A stretch of 64,000 nt of DNA from an uncultured Polaribacter sp. (GCF_947503875.1 NZ_CANNFH010000004.1:1-64000); one strand, 5' to 3'. Positions 38,682 through 46,327 are shown, counted from the first letter of the stretch. Translations and numbers: made by a program. The notes: generated from the letters alone by a model not told the origin.

Positions 38682-38710
38682 CCCTCAAAGGGTTTTAAAC
38701 CCTTTGAGGG
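38682..38710. repeat. Hairpin repeat CCCTCAAAGG...CCTTTGAGGG
   Basis: Perfect inverted repeat with TTTTAAA loop followed by TTGATTTTTT; may act as plus-strand terminator, but no plus gene is near. It is one of three repeats in the gene-free gap 38579-38921 between hppD and hmgA. Confidence 0.6.
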
Positions 38711-38767
38711 TTGATTTTTTAAAAAAGCTATTCGTTTCCTAAATTTCAATTTTGTTGGCAAACAAGT

Positions 38768-38850
38768 TTAGCCGTGATTGAAGTGGCATCCTTTTTTGTT
38801 TTTCACAAAAAAGATATAATGGAAAGCGCGAAATAGCTTCTAATAATTAT
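38768..38850. repeat. Dispersed intergenic repeat (GATTGAAGTGGCATCC type)
   Basis: Bases 38774-38820 match 41488-41528 almost exactly (GATTGAAGTGGCATCC, then CTTTTTTG-TTTTTCA-CAAAAAAG hairpin, then ATATAA). The right end (GAAATAGCTTCTAATAATTA) matches 26332-26440. So this copy joins both variants of the family. Confidence 0.8.
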
Positions 38851-38880
38851 TGTAATGAACTTTTTTTTTGCAAGTTTTTA

Positions 38881-38921
38881 CACAAGAGTATCTCTTCCCT
38901 TTGGGAAGACTAAGATGGGAT
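38881..38921 (-). repeat. Dispersed hairpin repeat ending at the hmgA stop codon
   Basis: CACAAGAGTATCTCTTCCCTTTGGGAAGA...AAGATGGGATTT in pieces matches 12672-12718. The hairpin is TCTTCCC/GGGAAGA. It directly adjoins the stop codon of homogentisate dioxygenase. Confidence 0.75.
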
Positions 38922-40079
38922 TTACTCCAACCAACTCTTATAATAATTTTCATCCGCAATTTTTATGGCTTCTTCTGTAACCTGCAAAGGTTTAAAAGTA
39001 TCTACCATAACTGCTAATTCTTCGGTTTTGGTTTTGCCGATGCTTTTTTCTGTAGTTCCTGGATGTGGACCATGAGGAATACCTGCTGGATGCAGCGAAA
39101 TATGACCTTGATCGATATCATTTCTGCTCATAAAATCGCCATCTACGTAATATATTACTTCATCTGAATCTATATTGCTGTGATTGTAAGGTGCAGGAAT
39201 GGAATTTGGATGATAGTCATACAAACGTGGCACAAAACTGCATATTACAAAAGCATTGGTTTCAAAGGTTTGATGCACAGGTGGTGGTTGATGAATACGA
39301 CCTGTTATGGGTTCAAAATCGTGAATTGAAAATGCGTATGGAAAATTATAACCATCATACCCTACTACATCAAAAGGATGTGAGGCATAGGTCATTTCTA
39401 TAATTTCACCTTGTTTTTTTACTTTAATTAGAAAATCTCCTAATTCGTTATAGGTTTCTAATTCGTGTGGTCTTCTTAAATCTCGCTCGCAAAATGGTGA
39501 ATGCTCTAACAATTGCCCAAACCAATTTCTGTAACGTTTTGGCGTGTAAACTGGGCTGTAAGATTCTACTATAAAAAGTCTATTATTTTCATCATTGAAA
39601 TCTAGTTTGTAAATAATGCCACGTGGAATTATTAAATAATCTCCGTATTTAAAATCGATATTTCCTAAATGTGTACGTAATTTTCCTGTTCCTTTATGGA
39701 TAAAAATAACTTCGTCTGCATCTGTATTTTTATAGAAATAATCTTTAGTAGATTTTTTTGGAGCCGATAAAATAATGTTACAATCTGAGTTTGTTAAAAC
39801 TATTTTTCTACTTTCTAGATAATCGTTTTCTGGTTTTACTTGAAAACCACGAAAACGATACGATTGTATATTATTGGCTTTTGCAATTTTTGGTTTTACT
39901 GAATATTGTTTGCCAATTTTTTTGACCATTGTTGGTCTGTGTTCGTGATAAGAATTGGTAGACATACCATCAAAACCAATAGTACCAAACAATTGTTCTG
40001 CATATAAACTGCCATCTTTTTTACGAAATTGTGTGTGGCGTTTTGGTGGGATTTTTCCTAATTTATGATAAAAAGGCAT
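38922..40079 (-). CDS. hmgA: Homogentisate 1,2-dioxygenase
   Basis: 385 residues, the shorter bacterial type. Opens the aromatic ring of homogentisate in tyrosine breakdown. The cupin fold carries the iron ligands in YNHSNIDSDEVIYY near 300 (H, E) and HPAGIPHGPHPG near 335 (H). The start MPFYHKLGKIPPKRHTQFRK is the family's conserved N-terminus. Upstream of hppD on the same strand. The fumarylacetoacetate hydrolase of the route is not in the window. Confidence 0.95.
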   Translation of the reverse strand: MPFYHKLGKIPPKRHTQFRKKDGSLYAEQLFGTIGFDGMSTNSYHEHRPTMVKKIGKQYSVKPKIAKANNIQSYRFRGFQVKPENDYLESRKIVLTNSDCNIILSAPKKSTKDYFYKNTDADEVIFIHKGTGKLRTHLGNIDFKYGDYLIIPRGIIYKLDFNDENNRLFIVESYSPVYTPKRYRNWFGQLLEHSPFCERDLRRPHELETYNELGDFLIKVKKQGEIIEMTYASHPFDVVGYDGYNFPYAFSIHDFEPITGRIHQPPPVHQTFETNAFVICSFVPRLYDYHPNSIPAPYNHSNIDSDEVIYYVDGDFMSRNDIDQGHISLHPAGIPHGPHPGTTEKSIGKTKTEELAVMVDTFKPLQVTEEAIKIADENYYKSWLE

Positions 40080-40131
40080 TTTGATAAATGTTTAATTGTT
40101 TAACTGTTAAATCGTTTACATATCTAAAAGG

Positions 40132-40150
40132 CCCTGAAACTAATTCAGGG
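40132..40150. repeat. Palindromic repeat CCCTGAA...TTCAGGG
   Basis: CCCTGAAACTAATTCAGGG upstream of hmgA. Fifteen of 17 bases agree with the copy found inside hsdS (63240-63256). The gene-free stretch 40080-40295 has nothing else that I recognise. Confidence 0.65.
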
Positions 40151-40295
40151 TGACAGCAAGAAGTTTTATTCTGGATTCCGTTTTATCAGGAATTTTAAGT
40201 AGTATAGTAAATCTAAATACATATTACTAAAACGATTTCGTTGATTAACAAATATACAAAAAAGGGATTTTAATTTTTTGTTAAGTTTTTTGCAT

Positions 40296-40327
40296 AAAAA
40301 AACCGAAACAAATTTGTTTCGGTTTTT
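40296..40327 (-). terminator. Intrinsic terminator of the ferritin gene
   Basis: Perfect stem AAAACCGAAACAAA / TTTGTTTCGGTTTT flanked by A and T runs, 20 bases after the ferritin stop codon. Confidence 0.85.
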
Positions 40328-40347
40328 AAATTTTCTAATTAGAAAGA

Positions 40348-40854
40348 TTATTCTGTTGGTAATCTTTCGTCTATCATTTTTAATGGCATGTCTCCCATTA
40401 ATTCAAATACACCTAGTATGCTTCTTACTGTATCTTCTTCTTCTACTTGCTCGTTTACAAACCATTGTAAAAATACTTCAGATGCAAAATCGTCTACCTT
40501 TCTTGCTTGTTTAAAACACTTGTAAATAGATTGTGTAACTTGTATTTCTTGGTCTAAAGAGGTTTCGTAAATTGCTTGTAAGCTTTCAAATTCGTTATTA
40601 ACAATTGGTATTGCAGGAGAAACTGCTGCTCCACCAGCATCGTTTATGAAATTAAATATTTTCATTCCGTGCTCTCTTTCCTCTTCTGCTTGTTTGTAGA
40701 AAAACGCTTTGCTGTTTACCAAATCGCGTTGGTCGCACCAAGAAGCCATAGCTAAATAAGATGCTGATGCATGCATTTCTAATGCCACCTGTTCATTTAA
40801 AACATCCATAACTTCTGGATGAATTGTCATTTGTTTTCTTATTGCTGTTTTCAT
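40348..40854 (-). CDS. ftnA: Ferritin (FtnA type)
   Basis: 168 residues, four-helix bundle that assembles into 24-mer iron stores. Ferroxidase ligands are visible: E in VALEMHASASYLAM near 26, the E..H of AEEEREHGMKIF near 56-63, E in SLDQEIQVTQ near 103 and Q/E in WFVNEQVEEED near 137. No heme-binding Met pattern of bacterioferritin. Single gene with its own promoter and terminator. Confidence 0.95.
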   Translation of the reverse strand: MKTAIRKQMTIHPEVMDVLNEQVALEMHASASYLAMASWCDQRDLVNSKAFFYKQAEEEREHGMKIFNFINDAGGAAVSPAIPIVNNEFESLQAIYETSLDQEIQVTQSIYKCFKQARKVDDFASEVFLQWFVNEQVEEEDTVRSILGVFELMGDMPLKMIDERLPTE

Positions 40855-40874
40855 GATTATCTTGTTTTATGTTA

Positions 40875-40882
40875 CAAAAATA
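40875..40882 (-). promoter_or_regulatory. -7 box of the ferritin gene
   Basis: TATTTTTG on the minus strand, 20 bases before the ATG. No -33 TTG at standard distance. Confidence 0.45.
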
Positions 40883-40963
40883 CACATAAAACAGTTTATA
40901 TCTATGGTAAACAAGAAATTTATAAATAATCTAAATAAAAGGCGTTTAACTATGTAGGTATTA

Positions 40964-41251
40964 CTAAAAGCTATAAAAGTAACATTCTAATTCTTCTTTT
41001 AGATCTAAAAGCTTGGGTATTTCTAAGAAAACCAAGTGTTGCCTGTCTGCAATTGGCAATAAAACAAAATTGTGATTATTAATAGTCTGTTCTAAATTTA
41101 CGCAAGTAGTATGTTCTTTAACTTTATAGCGCAGTTGCAGTAATTGAGGAAAAGTAAGGGAAATTCTTTTATTATCTAATATTAAAAGATATTTACAAAA
41201 GGTAACCTTTTGCAATTGTGTGCTAAATTGAATATCTGTAAATACACTCAT
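40964..41251 (-). CDS. Hypothetical protein, 95 residues
   Basis: 95 residues, no signal peptide or membrane segment. Contains two cysteines (FCKYLL, TCVNLE) and ends ELECYFYSF. The sequence LDNKRISLTFPQLLQLRYKV looks like a small conserved Flavobacteriia protein, but I do not recognise a named family. A -7 box (TATCTTTG, 41263-41256) lies 4 bases before the ATG, which supports a real gene with a nearly leaderless mRNA. Confidence 0.65.
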   Translation of the reverse strand: MSVFTDIQFSTQLQKVTFCKYLLILDNKRISLTFPQLLQLRYKVKEHTTCVNLEQTINNHNFVLLPIADRQHLVFLEIPKLLDLKEELECYFYSF

Positions 41252-41255
41252 GCTG

Positions 41256-41263
41256 CAAAGATA
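41256..41263 (-). promoter_or_regulatory. -7 box just before a start codon
   Basis: TATCTTTG on the minus strand ends 4 bases before the ATG of the 95-residue protein gene, which predicts a leaderless or nearly leaderless transcript. Confidence 0.4.
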
Positions 41264-41426
41264 ATAATTTATTTAGAATAAATAAAGATAAAATTTAGCA
41301 ATGTACTTCTAAAATACTATATTGATTTTATTAGATTCTCTAATTATAGGTTTTCATTCTTTTTGTTTGATGAAATCTTTATTTTATGGTGAAAGTTAAA
41401 GTATTTAATTCCTTGTTTTTTCTAAT

Positions 41427-41458
41427 AGACCTCATAAATCATATAACTTATGAGGTCT
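41427..41458. repeat. Hairpin repeat AGACC...GGTCT
   Basis: AGACCTCATAA / TTATGAGGTCT perfect 11-base stem, followed by GTTTTTT, so it may also stop plus-strand transcription. Third copy of the family in this window. It lies in the gene-free stretch 41264-41576. Confidence 0.7.
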
Positions 41459-41477
41459 GTTTTTTGATTTCTACAGC

Positions 41478-41570
41478 TTGCGTTAGGGATTGAAGTGGCA
41501 TCCTTTTTTGTTTTTCACAAAAAAGATATAACGTAAAGCCCGACCGTGCTTTTTTGCATGGTAACGCCCA
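41478..41570. repeat. Dispersed intergenic repeat GCGTTA...TAACGC
   Basis: Ends are complementary (GCGTTA at 41480-41485, TAACGC at 41562-41567). The inside has the CTTTTTTG/CAAAAAAG hairpin shared with 38768-38850 and the AAAGCCCGACC segment shared with 18871-18953. It lies just after the nfu gene. Confidence 0.8.
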
Positions 41571-41576
41571 AAATAA

Positions 41577-41813
41577 TTAAGCTATATTTATAACTTCTTC
41601 TATTTGTGGTGCATACTTTTTTATGGTTGCTTCTACTCCGTTTTTTAAAGTCATTTGGTTTACAGAGCAACCTGTGCAAGCGCCTTCTAATTGTACTTTT
41701 ACTATAGTGTCTTCTATTGATAAAAGTTTAATATTTCCACCATCGCTCATTAAAAAAGGGCGAATTTCGTCTAATGCTTTTTCTACATTATTTAAGGTTT
41801 CTTGTGCTGTCAT
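41577..41813 (-). CDS. nfuA: NifU C-terminal domain protein (Fe-S cluster carrier)
   Basis: 78 residues, only the Nfu domain. The cluster-binding CxxC is in EGACTGCSVNQMTLKNGVE near 45-48; DEIRPFLMSDGGNIKLLSI near 15 is the conserved N-terminal part. It holds a 4Fe-4S cluster between two monomers and hands it to target proteins. It follows mrp by 4 bases, so the two carriers are made together. Shorter than E. coli NfuA, which has an extra A-type domain. Confidence 0.92.
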   Translation of the reverse strand: MTAQETLNNVEKALDEIRPFLMSDGGNIKLLSIEDTIVKVQLEGACTGCSVNQMTLKNGVEATIKKYAPQIEEVINIA

Positions 41814-41817
41814 AATT

Positions 41818-42957
41818 TTACTTTTTTACTGCGCTACAACCACTCATTGTAGTAATTCTTACTACTTCTGTTGGTGGTAAATTCTCGTTTCTTTTTAACA
41901 ATTGCGAAAGCATTTCTTTTGTAATTTGATTAAATGCTTCTTCTAAAACAGTGCCTGTTTGTAACGCTACAGGATGCCCAACATCACCAGCTTCTCTAAT
42001 ACTTTGTACCAAAGGCACTTCTCCTAAAAACTGGGTTTTTATATCTTCTGCTAGGTTTCTTGCACCATCTTGCCCAAAGATATAATATTTGTTGTTTGGC
42101 AATTCTTCTGGTGAAAAGTACGCCATATTTTCTACAATTCCTAAAACGGGCACGTTTATACTTTCTTGCTGAAACATGGCTACTCCTTTTTTAGCATCCG
42201 CCAAAGCAATATTTTGTGGAGTACTTACTACAACTGCACCATTAATTGGCAAAGATTGTACTATTGATAAATGTACGTCTCCTGTACCTGGTGGTAAATC
42301 TATAAGTAAGAAATCTAACTCGCCCCAATCTGCATCAAATATTAATTGTTTTAATGCTTTAGAGGCCATTGGCCCACGCCAAATTACGGCCTGATCTGGA
42401 TTTGTGAAAAAGCCTAAAGACAATAATTTTACGCCATAATTTTCTACAGGTTTCATTTTAGAACGCCCATCTACATTTACAGAAAGTGGCTTTTCTTTTT
42501 CTACATTAAACATAATGTGTTGTGATGGCCCATAAATATCTGCATCTAAAACACCTACGTTAAAACCCATTTTAGCCAAAGAAATTGCTGTATTCGCAGT
42601 AATTGTAGATTTACCAACACCACCTTTACCAGAAGCCACAGCTATAATGTTTTTAATGTTTGGTATTTCTTTACCGCGTATTAAATTCGGGTTTTCTTTT
42701 GGTGCAGGTTTTTCTACTTTTACATTAATTTTTACCTGAATTTCTTGAGATACATTTGCTTGTATTGCTTTTGTAATTTCAGCTTCTATTTTCTTTTTTG
42801 CTTGTAATGTAGGATTACTTATAGTTACATCTACAATAACTTCGTTACCAAAAGTAACTATATTGGTTACGTTTTTATTTTCTACCAAACTTTTACCTTC
42901 TCCTGGTGCAGTTATGGTTTCTAGTGCGTTATATATATCTTGTTTTGTAAAACTCAT
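41818..42957 (-). CDS. mrp: Mrp/NBP35 family iron-sulfur carrier ATPase
   Basis: 379 residues. N-terminal DUF59/MIP18 domain (1-85), then a P-loop ATPase with VASGKGGVGKSTITANTA near 108 (deviant Walker A), DADIYGPSQHIMF near 137, WRGPMASKALKQL near 195 and DLLPPGTGD-like LIDLPPGTGDVHLS near 218. The CxxC type region near 280 is degenerate (NMAYFSPEE), but the C-terminus has a SGCSAVKK cysteine. Works with Nfu downstream. A -7 box (TATCTTTG, 43030-43023) lies 65 bases upstream. Confidence 0.93.
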   Translation of the reverse strand: MSFTKQDIYNALETITAPGEGKSLVENKNVTNIVTFGNEVIVDVTISNPTLQAKKKIEAEITKAIQANVSQEIQVKINVKVEKPAPKENPNLIRGKEIPNIKNIIAVASGKGGVGKSTITANTAISLAKMGFNVGVLDADIYGPSQHIMFNVEKEKPLSVNVDGRSKMKPVENYGVKLLSLGFFTNPDQAVIWRGPMASKALKQLIFDADWGELDFLLIDLPPGTGDVHLSIVQSLPINGAVVVSTPQNIALADAKKGVAMFQQESINVPVLGIVENMAYFSPEELPNNKYYIFGQDGARNLAEDIKTQFLGEVPLVQSIREAGDVGHPVALQTGTVLEEAFNQITKEMLSQLLKRNENLPPTEVVRITTMSGCSAVKK

Positions 42958-43022
42958 TTTATGTTGTATTTGCTTTAACTACGCTACTTTGGGTGAATTC
43001 TTTTTAAAGAAAAAGTAGTATA

Positions 43023-43030
43023 CAAAGATA
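43023..43030 (-). promoter_or_regulatory. -7 box of the mrp-nfu operon
   Basis: TATCTTTG on the minus strand, 65 bases before the mrp ATG. No clear -33 element. The rest of 43031-43174 holds nothing recognised. Confidence 0.4.
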
Positions 43031-43174
43031 GTGTTATCTACTAAGAAAGAAAAACTTATAAATTGCGTTTATTTATATGTGAATAACTGTAAATTATTAA
43101 AGAAAAAGTCTAAATTTTATGATGCAACTTACATTTATTTGTAAATTTTTATAAAATTAAGAAATAATAAGAGT

Positions 43175-43510
43175 TTAGGATAATTCATCCATAGGATTCC
43201 AAAAAACAGTTTCAAAATCTTGAATTTGATTTTCTACAACAACAATACCTTCACTTTCTAACAATTGCTGCATTAAATTGGTGCCATTAAAATGATGTTT
43301 ACCTGTTAACAAACCTTTTCTGTTTACTACTCTGTGTGCTGGTACTTCTTCTTGCTGAGTATGCGAATTATTCATTGCCCAACCAACCATTCTTGCAGAT
43401 CTTGCTGCACCTAAATATTTGGCAATTGCACCATAACTGGTTACTCTTCCAAAGGGGATTAAACGTGCAGTTTGGTATACTTTTTCAAAAAAATTATCGG
43501 ATTCTTTCAC
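43175..43510 (-). CDS. Alkyltransferase-like protein (MGMT fold without active cysteine)
   Basis: 111 residues, MGMT DNA-binding domain: VYQTARLIPFGRVTSYGAIAKYLG near 10, AARSARMVGWAMNN near 34 with the Arg finger, then VPAHRVVNRKGLL near 56, where true methyltransferases have PCHRV. The Cys is Ala, so it cannot take the methyl group; proteins of this kind (ATL) bind O6-alkylguanine and call in nucleotide excision repair. Near trmB on the same strand but separated by a repeat. Confidence 0.9.
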   Translation of the reverse strand: MKESDNFFEKVYQTARLIPFGRVTSYGAIAKYLGAARSARMVGWAMNNSHTQQEEVPAHRVVNRKGLLTGKHHFNGTNLMQQLLESEGIVVVENQIQDFETVFWNPMDELS

Positions 43511-43570
43511 GCAGTTAAGATAAGAAATTTGTGAGTTTTTTAAAATTTAGGGTAAAATTTCAATATTCTT

Positions 43571-43635
43571 AGATTTCTCATTATTTTATCTCCAATAAAA
43601 TTGAGAAGCCTAAAAAGCTCATTGCGAAATGACAA
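43571..43635. repeat. Dispersed repeat AGATTTCTC...GAAATGACA
   Basis: Begins AGATTTCTCATTATTTTATC, ends GCGAAATGACAA, and contains AAGCCTAAAAAGCTC as in 26183-26225. It fills the gap between trmB and the alkyltransferase-like gene. Confidence 0.65.
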
Positions 43636-43640
43636 ACTGT

Positions 43641-44312
43641 TTAATACTTTAAACGGAATTGAATATAGGTAATTGGTTTATCTACTGCTAAATATTGATT
43701 TTCGTAAAAGGTTTGCGTTTCTGTTACCTCTTTTGGTGCTCCATCATTTTTGTACACATTATGGTTTGCGTACAAAATTTCATGCCCTTCACCGTGTAAT
43801 AAACCTAAGGTATAACCGTGCATAAATTCGCTATCGGTTTTAAGATTCATTATACCCTCTTCTTTTAAAATAGTGTGGTACTTTTTTAAGAAGCTTGTAT
43901 TTGTCATTCTATGTTTGGTGCGCTGGTATTTTATTTGCGGATCTGGGAAAGTAATCCAAATTTCAGCAACTTCATTTGCCTCAAAAATATAATCTACCAA
44001 TTCTATTTGGGTTCTTACAAAGGCAACGTTTGCTAAATTTTCTTCCAAAGCTGTTTTAGCACCACGCCAAAAACGAGCTCCTTTAATATCTATACCAATA
44101 AAATTTTTATCAGGATTTTTTCTAGCTAAAGCAATAGTATATTCGCCCTTACCACAACCTAACTCTACAACAATAGGGTTGTTATTCCCAAAAAAAGAAT
44201 GCCATTTGCCTTTTTGAGAAAAATTAGTAATTACCTCTTCTCTTGTTGGCTGAATGACATTTTTGAACGTTTCATTTTCTTTGAAACGTTTTAATTTATT
44301 TTTACTTCCCAA
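43641..44312 (-). CDS. trmB: tRNA (guanine(46)-N(7))-methyltransferase
   Basis: 223 residues. Methylates G46 in the variable loop of tRNAs with SAM. Seen: the SAM site VVELGCGKGEYTIALARK near 48, FIGIDIKGARFWRGAKTA near 71, and WITFPDPQIKYQRTKHRMT near 118, the family's catalytic/tRNA-binding motif. The DUF6341-like gene lies 9 bases upstream on the same strand. Confidence 0.95.
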   Translation of the reverse strand: MGSKNKLKRFKENETFKNVIQPTREEVITNFSQKGKWHSFFGNNNPIVVELGCGKGEYTIALARKNPDKNFIGIDIKGARFWRGAKTALEENLANVAFVRTQIELVDYIFEANEVAEIWITFPDPQIKYQRTKHRMTNTSFLKKYHTILKEEGIMNLKTDSEFMHGYTLGLLHGEGHEILYANHNVYKNDGAPKEVTETQTFYENQYLAVDKPITYIQFRLKY

Positions 44313-44321
44313 TTTAAATTT

Positions 44322-44543
44322 TTAAGCTCTGTCTTCTGTACCTTCTTTTAAAAACTTTCTAGATTGTTGCATCCAATATGCAAACAAAACTAAAAGTACT
44401 ACAAGAAAACCCCAGTTTACTGCATTAGAAATCCACCAACCTAAATCTGCTTGTGCTACAGATAAACGTAACCACTCAAAAGGAAGAAATAAAAGTTCTG
44501 TAAATAAACTACCAATCCATTTAAAAATATTGCCTGCTATCAT
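44322..44543 (-). CDS. DUF6341-like small membrane protein
   Basis: 73 residues with one long hydrophobic helix (about 36-57, AVNWGFLVVLLVLFAYWM) and an amphipathic N-terminal half (FKWIGSLFTELLFLPFEWLRL). It fits what I remember as the Flavobacteriia family DUF6341, usually next to DUF6427. Function unknown. Together with trmB it is transcribed from a promoter at 44565-44595 that overlaps the start of the divergent gene. Confidence 0.75.
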   Translation of the reverse strand: MIAGNIFKWIGSLFTELLFLPFEWLRLSVAQADLGWWISNAVNWGFLVVLLVLFAYWMQQSRKFLKEGTEDRA

Positions 44544-44564
44544 AACTTAATTATCTTTACGCTG

Positions 44565-44595
44565 CAAAAATAATAAAAGAAACAATGCTAGCCAA
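44565..44595 (-). promoter_or_regulatory. Promoter of the DUF6341-trmB pair
   Basis: Minus strand: TTG (44595-44593), 20 bases, TATTTTTG (44572-44565). Good match to the Bacteroidota consensus. Its -33 part lies in the first codons of the divergent DUF6427-like gene. Confidence 0.55.
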
Positions 44596-45514
44596 TTTTT
44601 TAAGCAAATCTAAGCCTATCAATTTTATTATCCTTTTTGGGTTGTTTTTCTGCTTGTTTACTGTATTTTATGTGATAAATGTATTTATTGTCTCATTTAA
44701 TTTTTCTGTAGTATTAGAATTTTTAGCTTTTTTAACATTATTTTTAGTTATTTTTTTCTTCTTTAATTTTGTAATAACTAAAAACGGACTCACCCTAGAT
44801 AATTCTTACAGTTACTATATTTTCACGATAATTACTACGTTTTTTTTTACTGTAATTTTAAATTTTGAAGTGCTATTACTTTTTCTTGTTCAAATATTAT
44901 TTTTAAGGAAAATTTACAGTTTAAAATCTAACAAAAACATTTTCCAAAAGCTTTTTGATAGTGGTTTTTGGCTTGGCATTTTATTTTTACTAGAGCCTTT
45001 TACCGCTTTATTTGGTATGCTAATTTATGCAGGTATTTTTTTACATCAAAAGCCGCTTATTAATAGTTTAATTATACCTATATTAGGATTTGCTACACCT
45101 TTAATTTTATTTTTTACCTATTGTTTTGGTATAGATGAAGTATACACGTTTACCAACCTTTTCTATTTTGATGCCTTATCTTTTGTGAATTTTTATAAAG
45201 AAGGTAACTTTTATAGTATTGCTCTTTTTATGGTATTGCTGGCTGCATTTGGTATTGTTTTAAAATCACCAAAAGCGTTAGCTGTAAATAACTCTTTTAA
45301 AAAAAGCTGGTTATTACTTGTTTTACACTTAGTAATTGCCATAACCTACAACCTTTTGCAACCCCACAAAAATGGTACTGAATTACTTTTTCTAATTTTT
45401 CCTGTTGCCGTGCTTGGCGCAAACGGTTTTGAAGCACTTAAAAATAAAATCTTAAAAAACTTATTTTTATTACTATTGCTTGCAAGTATTTTTATTGTGC
45501 CTTTTGTTTTGTAA
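44585..45514 (+). CDS. DUF6427-like multi-pass membrane protein
   Basis: 309 residues, very hydrophobic, about nine or ten membrane helices, rich in Phe and Leu. Conserved-looking parts are LLFLEPFTALFGMLIYAGIF near 137 and the end LLEPHKNGTELLFLIFPVAV-like segment near 260. I recall this layout as DUF6427 of Flavobacteriia, next to DUF6341; the function is unknown. Divergent from the DUF6341-like gene, 41 bases apart. Confidence 0.75.
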   Translation: MLANFLSKSKPINFIILFGLFFCLFTVFYVINVFIVSFNFSVVLEFLAFLTLFLVIFFFFNFVITKNGLTLDNSYSYYIFTIITTFFFTVILNFEVLLLFLVQILFLRKIYSLKSNKNIFQKLFDSGFWLGILFLLEPFTALFGMLIYAGIFLHQKPLINSLIIPILGFATPLILFFTYCFGIDEVYTFTNLFYFDALSFVNFYKEGNFYSIALFMVLLAAFGIVLKSPKALAVNNSFKKSWLLLVLHLVIAITYNLLQPHKNGTELLFLIFPVAVLGANGFEALKNKILKNLFLLLLLASIFIVPFVL

Positions 45515-45620
45515 CTTTTTAAACCTTATTAATGCAAAATTCATTAGCACAAAAATTGCTTTTTTAAGCATTAAATTTTGTCTGCTTATCTTCTAAAAAA
45601 CAAGTAATCGAATACCTTTG

Positions 45621-46184
45621 TTAGAAATTATATCCAAAACGGACAGAAAAATCGCCTAGAAAACCGCCAGAAGAGTTGTTATTATTTACTGCAACACCAT
45701 AACCAAAACCCAATCTTAAATCAAAATCGAAATTTGCGCCTAAATCTCGTCGAATTCCCCAAGAAGGTATAATTCTAAATAGGTTAGAAAAATCTGCATT
45801 TGACACATTAGTTATTGCAAACCAATTAGGATTGTAAGTGGTTTTAATACTCACAAAATTAGCTGCATTATTTTTTATCGATTTTCCTTTTTTATCTCTT
45901 TTTGCAAAGTTATAATACCATCTTGGCTCTAAAGATAAAGACGGAATTAAAATATACTGAGATTTAGGCGTATTTAAATCGCTATAATAATAACCACCAT
46001 CTAAACCAATTTCTGTTCTTAAAGCAAATTGGTTATTTAATTTTGTTTCATTATACCCCCAAAAACCAAATAAACCTATTTGCACACCGTAAATTGATTT
46101 TTTTACACTGTATTCCTTATTTTTTTGTGCTTATGCAGAAAAAGAGATGAAAAATACTACTAAAGTTGTAAAAAATATTTTCAT
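45621..46184 (-). pseudogene. Outer-membrane beta-barrel protein gene with stop codon in signal peptide
   Basis: Reading from ATG 46184 gives a signal peptide (MKIFFTTLVVFFISFSA), then TAA at codon 18 (46133-46131), then AQKNKEYSVKKSIYGVQIG in the same frame and a complete beta-barrel to the stop at 45621, ending in an aromatic residue (DFSVRFGYNF). The stop replaces the residue just before the expected signal peptidase site (SFSA-x-AQ), where Tyr (TAT) or Asn would be normal. A GTG at 46085 could start a product without a signal peptide, which could not be exported. Either a young pseudogene or a base-call error. Family: small porin-like barrel, function unknown. Confidence 0.75.
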
Positions 46185-46249
46185 AGGTTTTTTTAAGATT
46201 TTGCAATCTTAGTAATTTACATTTATACTTTTATCTTAAAAAATAAAAA

Positions 46250-46285
46250 ATGTATATTGCAGTTCAAAAGTTAATTAACCAGTAA
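46250..46285 (+). other. Possible 11-residue leader peptide
   Basis: ATG at 46250 opens an 11-codon frame (MYIAVQKLINQ, then TAA). It is followed 5 bases later by a terminator hairpin and 96 bases later by the EamA gene. The order of short peptide, terminator, transporter is like an attenuator, but the peptide may be chance. Confidence 0.25.
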
Positions 46286-46289
46286 CTTA

Positions 46290-46327
46290 AAAAGAGTTTC
46301 AATTCTAATATTGAAGCTCTTTTTTTA
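46290..46327 (+). terminator. Orphan intrinsic terminator upstream of the EamA gene
   Basis: Stem AAAGAGTTTCAAT / ATTGAAGCTCTTT with one G-T pair, loop TCTAAT, then a run of seven T. No plus-strand gene ends here, so it must belong to a short transcript: a small RNA or a leader of the EamA transporter gene starting at 46381. Confidence 0.7.
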
